DNA of 13,845 bases from RGIG4790 sp964437615 (GTDB lineage: Bacteria; Bacillota; Clostridia; Christensenellales; UBA1242): contig CAYTHL010000030.1 in assembly GCA_964437615.1 (NCBI GenBank), positions 1 through 13,845 of the forward strand. Direction: 5' to 3'. Positions within the stretch are counted from its first letter, which is position 1; each line of letters begins with the position of its first letter. The notes below the pieces were generated by a model that was given only the letters and a program-made list of their open reading frames with translations, was not told the DNA's origin and ran no database searches. Below, in pieces: positions 1 to 7,282 of this stretch. The translations under genes and the position numbers were made by a program.

Positions 1-920
1 CGTGCGCTACCACATACGGTGGCACAGCCACATACACAGCCACCCCAGCAACTGGCTATGTATTTGTAGGTTGGTATACATCTACCTCTAGTAACTCTGC
101 CGAAAGCACCAGTACAACTTACACAGTTACAACGACTAGCAGTGTTACATATTACGCCTTCTTTAGATTAGCAACCTATACTGTTTACGTCTATGCAAGG
201 TATTCTACAAGTACGTCAGGTACAAACTCTGGTGGTACAGCCGGCACTACTGGTGGTACAGCATCTGTATATACAAGTTACAACACAACAGCCGTAACAA
301 CATCGGGTACGGGGTCTAAATCTAGAACTACCGAGCATGGTGGCACAGCCACCTATACAGCCACCGAAGCCGACGGCTATACATTTGTTGGTTGGTATAC
401 AAGCACAGCAAATCCAATCTCTGCCTTTGCATGCACCAATAGTGTTTCAGTAACAACATATGACAGTTTAACATTGTACGCATTTTTTAGAAAATCTACA
501 ATTACACTAGCTGAATGTACAATAACAATAATAGTTAGCCCTGATGGATATGGTAGCTTAGACTATGGAAATAGTAGTGGACTATCAACAATAACCACTA
601 CATCAGTAGAGGGAATGGCAATAGAAACGATAGAGACTAAGGGAGTTCCGCAGATATTAAATATTATAAGTAGAGATGGAGAAACAATATTAGGAACTAT
701 AACAGCAACAGATAGTGATGAAACATATGAAGGACCATATTATTTTGAAGGGTGGTTTACAACATCTGAAGCAACGGCGGGTATAAACTGTTCGTTTAGT
801 GATTTCTTGTATCTAACACCATATTTAGATGATGATGGTAATATTGCAATGAAATATACACTCATAATAACTGGCGACATGACTATATATGCAATATTTA
901 ATTATGAAGAAACATCCTAA
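1..920 (+). CDS. 3' end of large surface protein with InlB-B-like repeats (5'-partial)
   Basis: The frame is open from base 3 to the TAA at 918-920 (305 residues visible); the start lies outside the window. The protein is rich in Thr, Ser, Gly and Tyr. It shows three units of the InlB-B/Listeria-Bacteroides (Flg_new) type: a Gly-Tyr-x-Phe-x-Gly-Trp-Tyr/Phe-Thr core followed later by a Tyr-Ala-Phe/Ile-Phe strand. The cores lie near 54-89, 375-410 and about 742-762. The closing strands lie near 150-164, 477-488 and 887-899. In this family such beta-grasp repeats occur in long extracellular adhesin-like proteins, so a cell-surface role is inferred. Codon use changes within the visible part: gcc/acc/ggc are frequent before about 480, and aca/ata/gta/gga after it. 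There is no LPxTG motif, transmembrane tail or other wall anchor before the stop, and related coding sequence continues in another frame just downstream, so the stop may be premature. The specific binding function is unknown. Confidence 0.75.
   Translation, partial: CATTYGGTATYTATPATGYVFVGWYTSTSSNSAESTSTTYTVTTTSSVTYYAFFRLATYTVYVYARYSTSTSGTNSGGTAGTTGGTASVYTSYNTTAVTTSGTGSKSRTTEHGGTATYTATEADGYTFVGWYTSTANPISAFACTNSVSVTTYDSLTLYAFFRKSTITLAECTITIIVSPDGYGSLDYGNSSGLSTITTTSVEGMAIETIETKGVPQILNIISRDGETILGTITATDSDETYEGPYYFEGWFTTSEATAGINCSFSDFLYLTPYLDDDGNIAMKYTLIITGDMTIYAIFNYEETS
18..413 (+). repeat. Two near-identical InlB-B-type repeat cores in the partial surface gene
   Basis: Copy 1 at 18-92 and copy 2 at 339-413 align codon for codon over 25 codons. 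Both encode Gly-Gly-Thr-Ala-Thr-Tyr-Thr-Ala-Thr, a short variable stretch, then Gly-Tyr-Val/Thr-Phe-Val-Gly-Trp-Tyr-Thr. Many codons are identical at the third base, so the two copies are recent duplicates or are kept alike by recombination. The start-to-start distance is 321 bases, a multiple of three. The third unit (about 490-917) keeps only the general pattern. Confidence 0.7.
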
Positions 921-1197
921 TTATGCAGAAGGATATGAAACATATTCTAATAGTGCGGTTTGGACAATTGAGAGTGGTACAAGCGGCATAACTGGCGGAA
1001 CAGTTAACGCGGGAATGTCTATAAATTTAACCACAGAGCCAATTGCTGAAAATAGCTTTAATAGCTGGTACAATTTGGCGACAAACAATATAGGCGCAGC
1101 CAATAATTATATAGTAACAGAGCTTGACACCGCTCGCAGGCGAAAACTGACAAACCAAAGGAAGTATAACATACTTCCTTTTTTTGGCTTAAGATAG
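889..1197 (+). pseudogene. Out-of-frame continuation of the surface protein (possible frameshifted 3' remnant)
   Basis: This frame overlaps the end of the upstream gene and stays open to the TAG at 1195-1197. From about 919 to 1137 the translation resembles the upstream protein: a Tyr/Thr/Ser/Asn-rich linker, then Gly-Gly-Thr-Val-Asn-Ala-Gly and a Ser-Phe-Asn-Ser-Trp-Tyr core, as in another InlB-B-like unit. It has no ribosome binding site of its own that I can see, and it breaks off before the expected Tyr-Ala-x-Phe strand. After about 1138 it reads Arg/Lys-rich sequence straight through the terminator hairpin, which is not credible protein. The simplest reading is that a frameshift near 905-918 separated this piece from the upstream frame. 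Alternatively, recombination left a stray repeat cassette here, or it is a sequencing error. Confidence 0.45.
1157..1185 (+). terminator. Rho-independent terminator after the surface-protein gene
   Basis: AAAGGAAGTAT at 1157-1167 pairs perfectly with ATACTTCCTTT at 1171-1181 around a three-base AAC loop. The stem runs directly into a T tract (1179-1185). It ends transcription from the upstream surface gene and isolates it from the dnaG operon. Confidence 0.85.
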
Positions 1198-1210
1198 CAG
1201 ACTGGCGAAT

Positions 1211-1330
1211 GCCTTATATTTTTAGGTATTCTAAGCGGCGGTAACGATAGCTAGCACCGCCACAAAAAACTGTTGCAAGCTTTATATTTTAGTTATTTTA
1301 AGCGGCGGTGCAAGCCTTGCTTTTCCGCCG
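1211..1330 (+). repeat. Tandem pair of related GC-rich hairpin units in the spacer before dnaG
   Basis: Unit 1 (1211-1261) and unit 2 (1279-1330) share a T/A-rich arm followed by the same ten bases AAGCGGCGGT (1233-1242 and 1300-1309). Each then folds back on itself. In unit 1, GGCGGT at 1237-1242 pairs with ACCGCC at 1256-1261. In unit 2, CGGCGG at 1303-1308 pairs with CCGCCG at 1325-1330, with an inner GCAA/TTGC stem (1310-1313 with 1317-1320). The loop sequences differ while the stems are kept. Neither hairpin is followed by a clean T tract, so they are not obvious terminators. They could be a palindromic repeat family, a structured RNA, or part of the dnaG leader. The rest of the 1198-1479 gap is A/T-rich with no credible gene. 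Confidence 0.6.
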
Positions 1331-1461
1331 GCGCAAACCTACAGACCAAAGTAATTTGCCATTTAACAAAAAATCTGAAAAAATAAAGGGAATTTTAGAA
1401 TTTTTGCGAAATATATCTTTGTAAATCAATTTTTTTAAGGGGCGATGGCTAATTTTTTGGT

Positions 1462-1476
1462 TATAATTAATTAGGA
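1462..1476 (+). promoter_or_regulatory. Weak candidate -10 box and ribosome binding site for dnaG
   Basis: A perfect TATAAT lies at 1462-1467, but no recognisable -35 box lies 16-19 bases upstream and there is no extended -10. A start site there would leave a leader of only a few bases. AGGA at 1473-1476 is a poor ribosome binding site only three bases from the ATG. The real operon promoter may lie further upstream. Confidence 0.25.
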
Positions 1477-1479
1477 TTA

Positions 1480-3405
1480 ATGGCAGATAACAAAGTATTT
1501 GAAGATTTTTTAAACGAACTTAAACAGAAAAATGACATTATTACTGTTGCCTCTAGGTACTGCACACTAACGCGCAAGGGCAGGTACTATTGGGCAAGAT
1601 GTCCTTTTCATGGCGAAAAAACTCCGTCGCTTTGCATAAACGAATACGACGGGTTCTACTATTGCTATGGTTGTCACGTTGGCGGTGATGTAATTAAATG
1701 GGTTAAAGAAATAGAATCATTAGACTTTATGGGCGCTATACAGCTACTTGCTAGTTGGGCAAACATGGAGGTTCCACAGGTTCACGGCAACACCGACAGC
1801 GACCAAATTGCCAAAAAGAAAAAGCAAAAAGAGCGGCTAATAGCTTTGTGTCGAGATGCCGCCAAGTATTACCGAGAAAATCTTAGCACCGAGGCTGCTG
1901 CGCCCGCCGTAAGTTACATAAAAAAGCGTCAGTTGCCTGCCGATATTGTTGCCAAGTTTGGTATGGGTTACAGTTTAGGGTTTACCCAAATTGTCGAGCA
2001 TTTATACAGCTTAGGCTACACAAGAGAAGAGATGCTAGAAAGCGGCGTGTGCAAGGAAAAAGACGGCCGCATCTACGATGCCGAGGCCAATCGGCTGATA
2101 TTTCCTATAATAGACATTTATGGGCAGGTTATTGGCTTTTGCGGAAGAACTCTAGAGGCCAAGCCAGAGTTTGCCAAATATTTAAACACTGCCGATACGC
2201 CGCTGTTTAACAAGCGCAACACGCTGTTTGCAATAAACTATTTAAAAAAGAAACGTCAGCAAGCCCAAAAGATAGATTATGTTATTATCTGCGAGGGGCA
2301 GATGGACGTTATAACCTTGCACAAAGCCGGGTTTGATACAGCGGTTGCAAGTATGGGAACGGCGCTCACTGCCGAGCAAGCAAAGCTAGTTAAGCGCTTT
2401 AGCGATAATATTTACATTTGCTACGACGGCGATGCTGCTGGCAAAAAAGCAACCTTGCGCGGGCTGGATATTTTGGCCGAAAATAATCTAAATGTAAAAG
2501 TTGTAAGCCTTCCAGAGGGGCTAGACCCAGACGAGGTTATAAACAAATATGGCGCCGAGGGCTACAAAAAATTGCTAGATATGGCGCTGCCTCTTAACGA
2601 ATACAAAATTAGCTATTTAAAAAAGCAGTACGACCTTAACACGGCCGATGGTAAGGCTAAGTTTGTAGGCGAGGCGTTAGACCTAGTTGCTCAAATGTCA
2701 GACAGAATTGCGCGAGATATATATCTTGGGCTAGTAGCCAAGGCTGCTGATATGAACAAGGACTTTTTGCGCCGAGAGTTAGAAGAAAAGGTTGTTTATT
2801 GGGCAGAGCGCAAGCAAAAGGAGCTAGACGAAGCCAACAAAGTCCGCCAAGAAAAGGCACTTAGCGACGCAGAAAAGTTAAAGGCGCTAGCCAGCGATTA
2901 TGACGCGTCTAACAATGACGGGTTGGTTGCGCCAGAGCAAGAAGTTAGAAAAAAAGTTTTTGTAAAGCTAGACCCAAAGATTGACAGTGCCGAAAAATAC
3001 ATGCTTTGTGCCATGATTCATCAAAAGCCGTACGCGTACATAAAAAGCAATATAGAAAACTTGTTTTCGGAAAATCACAAAGAGTTGTATCAGTACTACT
3101 ACGCACACCGAGAGGAGTATCCCGAGGGTTTGGCGCTTGCTATTCACGATAAGTTTATAGACGCCTATGGCGAGCATATTATAGAGATTATCAATTATTT
3201 TGCGCAAAGCGACGACGAGGAGTTTGACGCCGAGTGCTATAAAGATTGCTTATGGACACTTTACAAGGCAAGCCTAGAAAAGCGGCTAATAGAACTACAA
3301 GAGCAAGTTAAAAACGAGATAGACAATTCTAAACAAAAGGAAATTTTGACCGAAATTGCATCTATTGTTAACGCAATAAAATTAAAGAAGGTAGATTTGG
3401 AATGA
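1480..3405 (+). CDS. dnaG: DNA primase DnaG
   Basis: DnaG synthesises the RNA primers for the lagging strand and for replication restart, working with the replicative helicase at the fork. The 641-residue protein has the full bacterial layout. The N-terminal zinc-binding domain has ligands Cys41, His44, Cys62 and Cys65 (CPFH ... CYGC). The RNA polymerase core carries the Toprim fold, with the conserved Glu272 in an EGQMD motif and the Asp316-Gly-Asp318 metal-binding pair. A charged linker follows (about 440-500), then a divergent helicase-interaction domain at the C terminus. The length is normal for the family. The ATG at 1480 is chosen because it gives the usual short lead into the zinc domain. 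It is the first gene of the operon and ends in an ATGA overlap with rpoD. EGQMD replaces the more usual EGYMD. No defect is visible. Confidence 0.97.
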   Translation: MADNKVFEDFLNELKQKNDIITVASRYCTLTRKGRYYWARCPFHGEKTPSLCINEYDGFYYCYGCHVGGDVIKWVKEIESLDFMGAIQLLASWANMEVPQVHGNTDSDQIAKKKKQKERLIALCRDAAKYYRENLSTEAAAPAVSYIKKRQLPADIVAKFGMGYSLGFTQIVEHLYSLGYTREEMLESGVCKEKDGRIYDAEANRLIFPIIDIYGQVIGFCGRTLEAKPEFAKYLNTADTPLFNKRNTLFAINYLKKKRQQAQKIDYVIICEGQMDVITLHKAGFDTAVASMGTALTAEQAKLVKRFSDNIYICYDGDAAGKKATLRGLDILAENNLNVKVVSLPEGLDPDEVINKYGAEGYKKLLDMALPLNEYKISYLKKQYDLNTADGKAKFVGEALDLVAQMSDRIARDIYLGLVAKAADMNKDFLRRELEEKVVYWAERKQKELDEANKVRQEKALSDAEKLKALASDYDASNNDGLVAPEQEVRKKVFVKLDPKIDSAEKYMLCAMIHQKPYAYIKSNIENLFSENHKELYQYYYAHREEYPEGLALAIHDKFIDAYGEHIIEIINYFAQSDDEEFDAECYKDCLWTLYKASLEKRLIELQEQVKNEIDNSKQKEILTEIASIVNAIKLKKVDLE

Positions 3406-4451
3406 TAAACAAAGAAAAAGTTGACCAAAAAATTGAAAGGCTTATAGAAAAAGGCAAAAAGAAGGGGATGCTGACAATCGAAGAGGTGTCAGACAAGTTT
3501 AGCACGCTAGAAGCCGAAGAGGTGGACGCCCTTTTAGAGAGGCTAAAAGGCGAGGGAATTAAAATTGTTGAGGCCACAGTTGCATCTAACAACCTAGAAC
3601 TAGAAAAGTTGATGAACCAAGCAACCATGGACGACCCCGTTAAAATGTATCTTAAAGATATTGGCAAGGTGGCACTGCTTACTCCAGAAGAAGAGCTTGA
3701 ACTTGCTAAGCGCATGGCAGACGGCGACGAGCAAGCCAAGCGCAGGCTTAGCGAGGCCAACCTTAGGCTTGTTGTAAGCATCGCCAAAAAGTATGTCGGC
3801 AGAGGGCTGCTGTTTTTGGACCTTATTCAAGAGGGCAACTTTGGGCTGATGAAAGCCGTAGAAAAATTTGATTACAAAAAGGGATTTAAGTTCTCAACTT
3901 ATTCTACTTGGTGGATAAAGCAGTCTATAACCCGAGCCATTGCAGACCAAGCCAGAACAATCAGAATCCCTGTGCATATGGTAGAAACCATAAATAGGCT
4001 AACGCGCATAACTCGTCAGCTTACTCAAAAACTTGGGCGCGAACCAACAACCGAAGAAATTGCGGCCGAGATGAACATCACCGAGGACAAAGTTCGCGAG
4101 ATAATGAAAATTAGTCAAGATACGGTTAGTCTAGATACCCCAGTCGGCGAAGAAGAAGACAGCAACCTTGGAACATTTATTCAAGACGAAAACGCTGTAT
4201 CACCGCAAGAGTCGGCAACTCAGGTTATGCTAAAAGAGCATTTACTAGAAGTTTTAAGCAGCCTTACTCCGCGTGAGCAAAAGGTTATAATGCTGCGCTA
4301 TGGCATAGAAGATGGTCACCCAAGAACGCTAGAAGATGTGGGTAAAGAATTTAATGTCACTCGTGAGCGCATTAGGCAGATAGAGGCAAAGGCGCTAAAG
4401 AAATTGCGTCAGCCTAGCCGCAGCAAGCGCCTAAAGGACTTTTTGGACTAA
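3402..4451 (+). CDS. rpoD: Primary RNA polymerase sigma factor RpoD/SigA
   Basis: This is the housekeeping sigma-70 factor that directs RNA polymerase to most promoters. The 349-residue protein has a region 1.1-like helical domain (about 1-60), region 1.2 (about 76-108), and region 2 with the core-binding DLIQEGNFGL segment (140-149). The -10-recognition helix is FSTYSTWWIKQSITRA (164-179), with Gln174 and Thr177 in the positions that read the -10 element. Region 3 follows, then region 4.2 with a helix-turn-helix (309-336) for the -35 element. The size is that of Gram-positive SigA, without the large insert seen in enterobacterial RpoD. Its ATG overlaps the dnaG stop by four bases (ATGA), and AAGAAGG about ten bases upstream serves as the ribosome binding site, so translation is probably coupled to dnaG. 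Confidence 0.97.
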   Translation: MINKEKVDQKIERLIEKGKKKGMLTIEEVSDKFSTLEAEEVDALLERLKGEGIKIVEATVASNNLELEKLMNQATMDDPVKMYLKDIGKVALLTPEEELELAKRMADGDEQAKRRLSEANLRLVVSIAKKYVGRGLLFLDLIQEGNFGLMKAVEKFDYKKGFKFSTYSTWWIKQSITRAIADQARTIRIPVHMVETINRLTRITRQLTQKLGREPTTEEIAAEMNITEDKVREIMKISQDTVSLDTPVGEEEDSNLGTFIQDENAVSPQESATQVMLKEHLLEVLSSLTPREQKVIMLRYGIEDGHPRTLEDVGKEFNVTRERIRQIEAKALKKLRQPSRSKRLKDFLD

Positions 4452-5275
4452 TGACCCGCCAAAAGTGTTCTGCAAGTGATGATGCAAAAACTGCAAAATT
4501 GAGCCAAAAATGTTGTAAAAACGCATCAAAATTGCCAAAATTGGGTGCAAGACTGCAAGAAGCGTATAATCAAATAATAAATTTAGCTAGCGCTGGTGAC
4601 ATTGTGGCAGACGTTGGTACCGACCATGGATTTATGGCGTCGCACCTTGCCGCCAGCCAAAAATTTGATAAAGTAATTGCCACAGATATAAGCGCCGCCA
4701 GCTTAAAAAAAGCCGAAATTTTATGCAGCAGCCTTGGGTTAGATGTAGAATGCAGGTGCGGCAGCGGTCTATTTGTTGCAGAAGAGGCGACAATTGCAGC
4801 TATTTGCGGCATGGGCGGCTGGGAGATTATCAAGATACTAGAAAAATCTGGCAAAACATATAAGTTTGTATTGGTTGCTATGCAAAATACAGATATACTT
4901 AGGCGATATTTGGTTAAAAACAAGTACAAAATTACAAGTGATAAACTGGTTGCCGAACATGGGAAATTTTATTTTGTGATGTCGGCAATTAAAAATTCTA
5001 AAATTGGCAAAAATTATCTAAAAACTGCAAAAAGTGGATGCAAAAAGTGCAAATATGGCTTTAAAGAGCTGCAATTTGGTTTAAATTTTGATAACAAAAG
5101 CGTTCTTGGCCAGCAATATTTAAAAAGTCAAATAAACAACTTGAAATTTTTAGAAAATTTTGATATAACTAATGTAGTAAATGGCAAAAAAGATATAAAA
5201 AACAAACAAAAATATTACAATCTTTGCAAAAAATTATTAAATGAAGGAGAAATTGATGATTACAGAGATAATTAA
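4451..5275 (+). CDS. trmK: tRNA (adenine(22)-N(1))-methyltransferase TrmK
   Basis: TrmK uses S-adenosylmethionine to methylate N1 of adenine 22 in tRNA. The 274-residue protein has a Rossmann methyltransferase core. The SAM-binding motif ADVGTDHGF is at 53-61, the acidic strand ATDIS at 77-81, and the family-typical CGMGGWEI at 119-126. The C-terminal part (about 175-274) is Lys/Asn-rich and matches the usual helical tail only loosely. The first 27 residues precede the usual family start and are polar and Cys/Lys-rich. A TTG at 4532 could be an alternative start but lacks a ribosome binding site. The ATG at 4451 shares one base with the rpoD stop (TAATG), which favours coupled translation. 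Both termini carry KTAK-containing stretches encoded by TGCAAAA-rich DNA. The family call is firm; the start is less certain. Confidence 0.88.
   Translation: MTRQKCSASDDAKTAKLSQKCCKNASKLPKLGARLQEAYNQIINLASAGDIVADVGTDHGFMASHLAASQKFDKVIATDISAASLKKAEILCSSLGLDVECRCGSGLFVAEEATIAAICGMGGWEIIKILEKSGKTYKFVLVAMQNTDILRRYLVKNKYKITSDKLVAEHGKFYFVMSAIKNSKIGKNYLKTAKSGCKKCKYGFKELQFGLNFDNKSVLGQQYLKSQINNLKFLENFDITNVVNGKKDIKNKQKYYNLCKKLLNEGEIDDYRDN
5244..5249 (+). promoter_or_regulatory. Ribosome binding site that fixes the zinc-ribbon gene start
   Basis: AAGGAG at 5244-5249 lies six bases before the ATG at 5256 and inside the end of trmK. An in-frame ATG at 5241 overlaps this site and cannot use it, so 5256 is the better start. 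Confidence 0.8.
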
Positions 5276-5954
5276 ATATCAAGAAATTGACGGAAAGTTA
5301 AGGCGGCTACTTGCCGAGTTAAATGGTAGCGACGCCCGCAAAAAAGCAACCGAGATGCAAACTAGGCTTAAGGACGGTCAAACCAGACTAGGCGAGTTAG
5401 AAAAAAATAGTCAAAAAGTGATAGAAAATTATAGGCGTGCCCAAGCTTACTATGGCGAGTTGGTGGCCAAAATTGAGGCGATGTCTAAAACTGTGGACGG
5501 TGCCAATCTTGCTAAAGTTAAAGAATTACAGCAGGCAAACGGCAATTTTGCCAAGATGATAGACCGTCTAGAAAAGGAACTTGTAAAAATTTCTGCGCAA
5601 TTGAACAGTGTAAGTAACGAGTACAGCAATATAATTAAAAATGCAAAAGTTGCAAAGAGTAATCTTGACTCAAGTCGAACTCAATTTGCAGACCAAAAGG
5701 CCAAACTAGAACCACAGATAGAAGCGCTAAAAGCCGAGCTGGCTAGCCAAGCTAAAAAAATAGACAAGTCGGTGCTAGAAAAATACAACGCCAAAAAAGA
5801 AAGTAAGTTTCCGGTTATTGTTAAAAATGTAAACGGAACATGCGGCGGCTGCCGAATGGCAATATCTGCAGCCAGAAGCCGTGAGCTTGCCAGCAGTGGA
5901 ATATGTGAGTGTGAAAACTGCGGCAGAATTATCTACGCCGAAGACAAAAAATAA
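5256..5954 (+). CDS. Coiled-coil C4 zinc-ribbon protein (CT398/YbgA-DUF164-like)
   Basis: The 232-residue protein has two parts. A long charged helical hairpin (about 5-180, Lys/Glu/Gln/Ala-rich with heptad-like spacing) comes first. It is followed by a C-terminal zinc ribbon with Cys196-x2-Cys199 and Cys219-x2-Cys222, plus an extra Cys217. This is the arrangement of the C4-type zinc-ribbon family (COG1579), which is often encoded beside trmK and nif3-like genes in Firmicutes. The family has been proposed to bind nucleic acid or act as an adaptor, but its role is not settled. The gene overlaps trmK by 20 bases, is the last gene of the dnaG operon, and is followed by a strong terminator. I identify the family, not a defined biochemical function. 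Confidence 0.85.
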   Translation: MITEIIKYQEIDGKLRRLLAELNGSDARKKATEMQTRLKDGQTRLGELEKNSQKVIENYRRAQAYYGELVAKIEAMSKTVDGANLAKVKELQQANGNFAKMIDRLEKELVKISAQLNSVSNEYSNIIKNAKVAKSNLDSSRTQFADQKAKLEPQIEALKAELASQAKKIDKSVLEKYNAKKESKFPVIVKNVNGTCGGCRMAISAARSRELASSGICECENCGRIIYAEDKK

Positions 5955-5972
5955 AAAATCAAAATATAATAT

Positions 5973-6000
5973 TGGGGTGCAATTTGCACTCTATTTTTTT
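5973..6000 (+). terminator. Rho-independent terminator of the dnaG operon
   Basis: Bases 5973-5981 pair with 5985-5993 (nine pairs, two of them G-T) around the loop ATT. The core is GTGCA/TGCAC, followed by seven T at 5994-6000. It lies 19 bases after the zinc-ribbon stop and separates the operon from the membrane-protein gene. Confidence 0.88.
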
Positions 6001-6092
6001 GCACTTAATATTTTATCTGGCCAGTAAAAATATTTGGGCTAAATTAAGCCAAAAAATTTTGTGCAAAATTTGTCGAAAAAGTATTTTATTTT

Positions 6093-6121
6093 TTGCATAT
6101 TTATGCTCATTGGCATATATT
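6093..6121 (+). promoter_or_regulatory. Candidate promoter for the membrane-protein gene
   Basis: TTGCAT at 6093-6098 and TATATT at 6116-6121 are 17 bases apart. The -10 box matches well and the -35 only at TTG. It lies between the terminator and the chosen ATG at 6149, as expected for a separately transcribed gene. The A/T richness makes chance matches likely. Confidence 0.35.
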
Positions 6122-6148
6122 TATAGCAAAAAAACATATATTAAATTG

Positions 6149-7282
6149 ATGAAAAATTTTAAAGCTGTTGCTAAAAATTTTTGGTTGGTGGCTAGTGGTG
6201 TGCTTAGTATTTTGGGATGCGTGCTTGGCGCCGGCTTTTTGTCTGGTGCCGAAATTTACAGCTTTTTTGTTAGGTTTGGCTATTATGGTGTGGTGGGTGC
6301 CATGGTTTGCAGCGCTATTTTTGGCTTTTTAATTTATTTAATTTGCAGAAATAATCATAACAAGGGTGCTATATTTAGTTTGCAAAAAAATAGTAATAAG
6401 ACAAATGAAGAACTTAATATAAAAACTGCAAAAATAGACGATTATAAGTGTAAAAATGGTGCAAAATTAGCAAAAACAAGCAAATTTTACAATTTTAGCA
6501 TAGGGCTAGATAACTCTAAATTTGTTATGCCAGTGTGCCAAATTATTATAGCGGCCACCATGGTGGCTGGTGCAAACAGTGTGCTTAAAGATTTTGGGCT
6601 GCCACAAATTTTAGCTGCAATTATAATTTTTGCAGTGTTGTTTGTTTTTCTTGTATTAGGAATAAAATTTGCGCGCGGGGTTAATATTGCAGTTTCGGTT
6701 GCAAGTTTAATATTTATTTTTTGCCTAGTTGCAAGTAAAAATATAACTATACTTAATGCATTTGGCGGCGTATACCAAGCAAATTTTGCTAACGGAATAA
6801 TTGGTATTGCATTAGCGTGTTTATATGCAATTATGAACATTATAAGCAGCTATACTATTATTGATGCGGCTACAAAACAGCAGTATAATATAGGTAAAAA
6901 AATAGCAGCAATCAGCGGGCTGATGCTGGGCGGATTGGTGCTAACCGTATTTGTTATAATAAACTCTTGCGGGGCAAGCGGCGATATGCCGCTGCTTAAT
7001 TTGTTTACAAATTGTTGGGTTAAAAAAATATATTGCGTGCTGCTAATAGTTGCAATGATATCTACAATGCTTAGCTGCGGGCTTGGTGGCAAAAAGTTGG
7101 TGGATAGCAAACTTGGAAAAATTAGCGCTAGTTTTGTAACTGTTTGGCTAATTGAGATAATTAGCCTTATAGGTTTTGCAAATTTGGTTAACTATGGTTA
7201 CCCGCTAATTGGTACAATAATGATAATCAATGTTGTTGTAAAGCGCGTAAAAAAGCGAAAAATGTTGCAATTTAAAATGTAA
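6149..7282 (+). CDS. YkvI-like multi-pass membrane protein
   Basis: This is a 377-residue, very hydrophobic protein with about ten predicted membrane segments. The first contains the glycine-broken motif Gly23-Cys-Val-Leu-Gly-Ala-Gly-Phe-Leu-Ser-Gly-Ala-Glu35, followed by an aromatic Phe-Phe-x-Arg-Phe-Gly stretch. This is the signature of the YkvI family (COG3949), relatives of amino-acid/sodium symporters with a LeuT-type fold. Transport of a small solute is inferred and the substrate is unknown. A Lys/Asn-rich hydrophilic loop (about 69-128) between the early helices is unusually long and lies in TGCAAAA-rich DNA. The frame is open upstream to 5972, but that would run through the operon terminator, so ATG 6149 (Met-Lys-Asn-Phe, directly before the first helix) is preferred. 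No good ribosome binding site precedes it. Confidence 0.75.
   Translation: MKNFKAVAKNFWLVASGVLSILGCVLGAGFLSGAEIYSFFVRFGYYGVVGAMVCSAIFGFLIYLICRNNHNKGAIFSLQKNSNKTNEELNIKTAKIDDYKCKNGAKLAKTSKFYNFSIGLDNSKFVMPVCQIIIAATMVAGANSVLKDFGLPQILAAIIIFAVLFVFLVLGIKFARGVNIAVSVASLIFIFCLVASKNITILNAFGGVYQANFANGIIGIALACLYAIMNIISSYTIIDAATKQQYNIGKKIAAISGLMLGGLVLTVFVIINSCGASGDMPLLNLFTNCWVKKIYCVLLIVAMISTMLSCGLGGKKLVDSKLGKISASFVTVWLIEIISLIGFANLVNYGYPLIGTIMIINVVVKRVKKRKMLQFKM

Noticed and set aside
474..920. A separate 148-residue gene beginning at TTG 474
   Set aside because: The same frame is open back to base 3 with continuous repeat-type protein, so this is an internal codon of the partial gene.
921..1103. Small minus-strand frame opposite the frameshifted remnant
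   Set aside because: It has no ribosome binding site and is a shadow of the repeat-type coding sequence on the + strand.
5241..5255. ATG 5241 as start of the zinc-ribbon gene
   Set aside because: The AAGGAG ribosome binding site lies just after this ATG and serves the in-frame ATG at 5256.
5972..6148. Upstream TTG start of the membrane-protein frame
   Set aside because: It would place the start inside the operon terminator and add a Cys/Lys-rich leader before the natural Met-Lys-Asn-Phe start at 6149.
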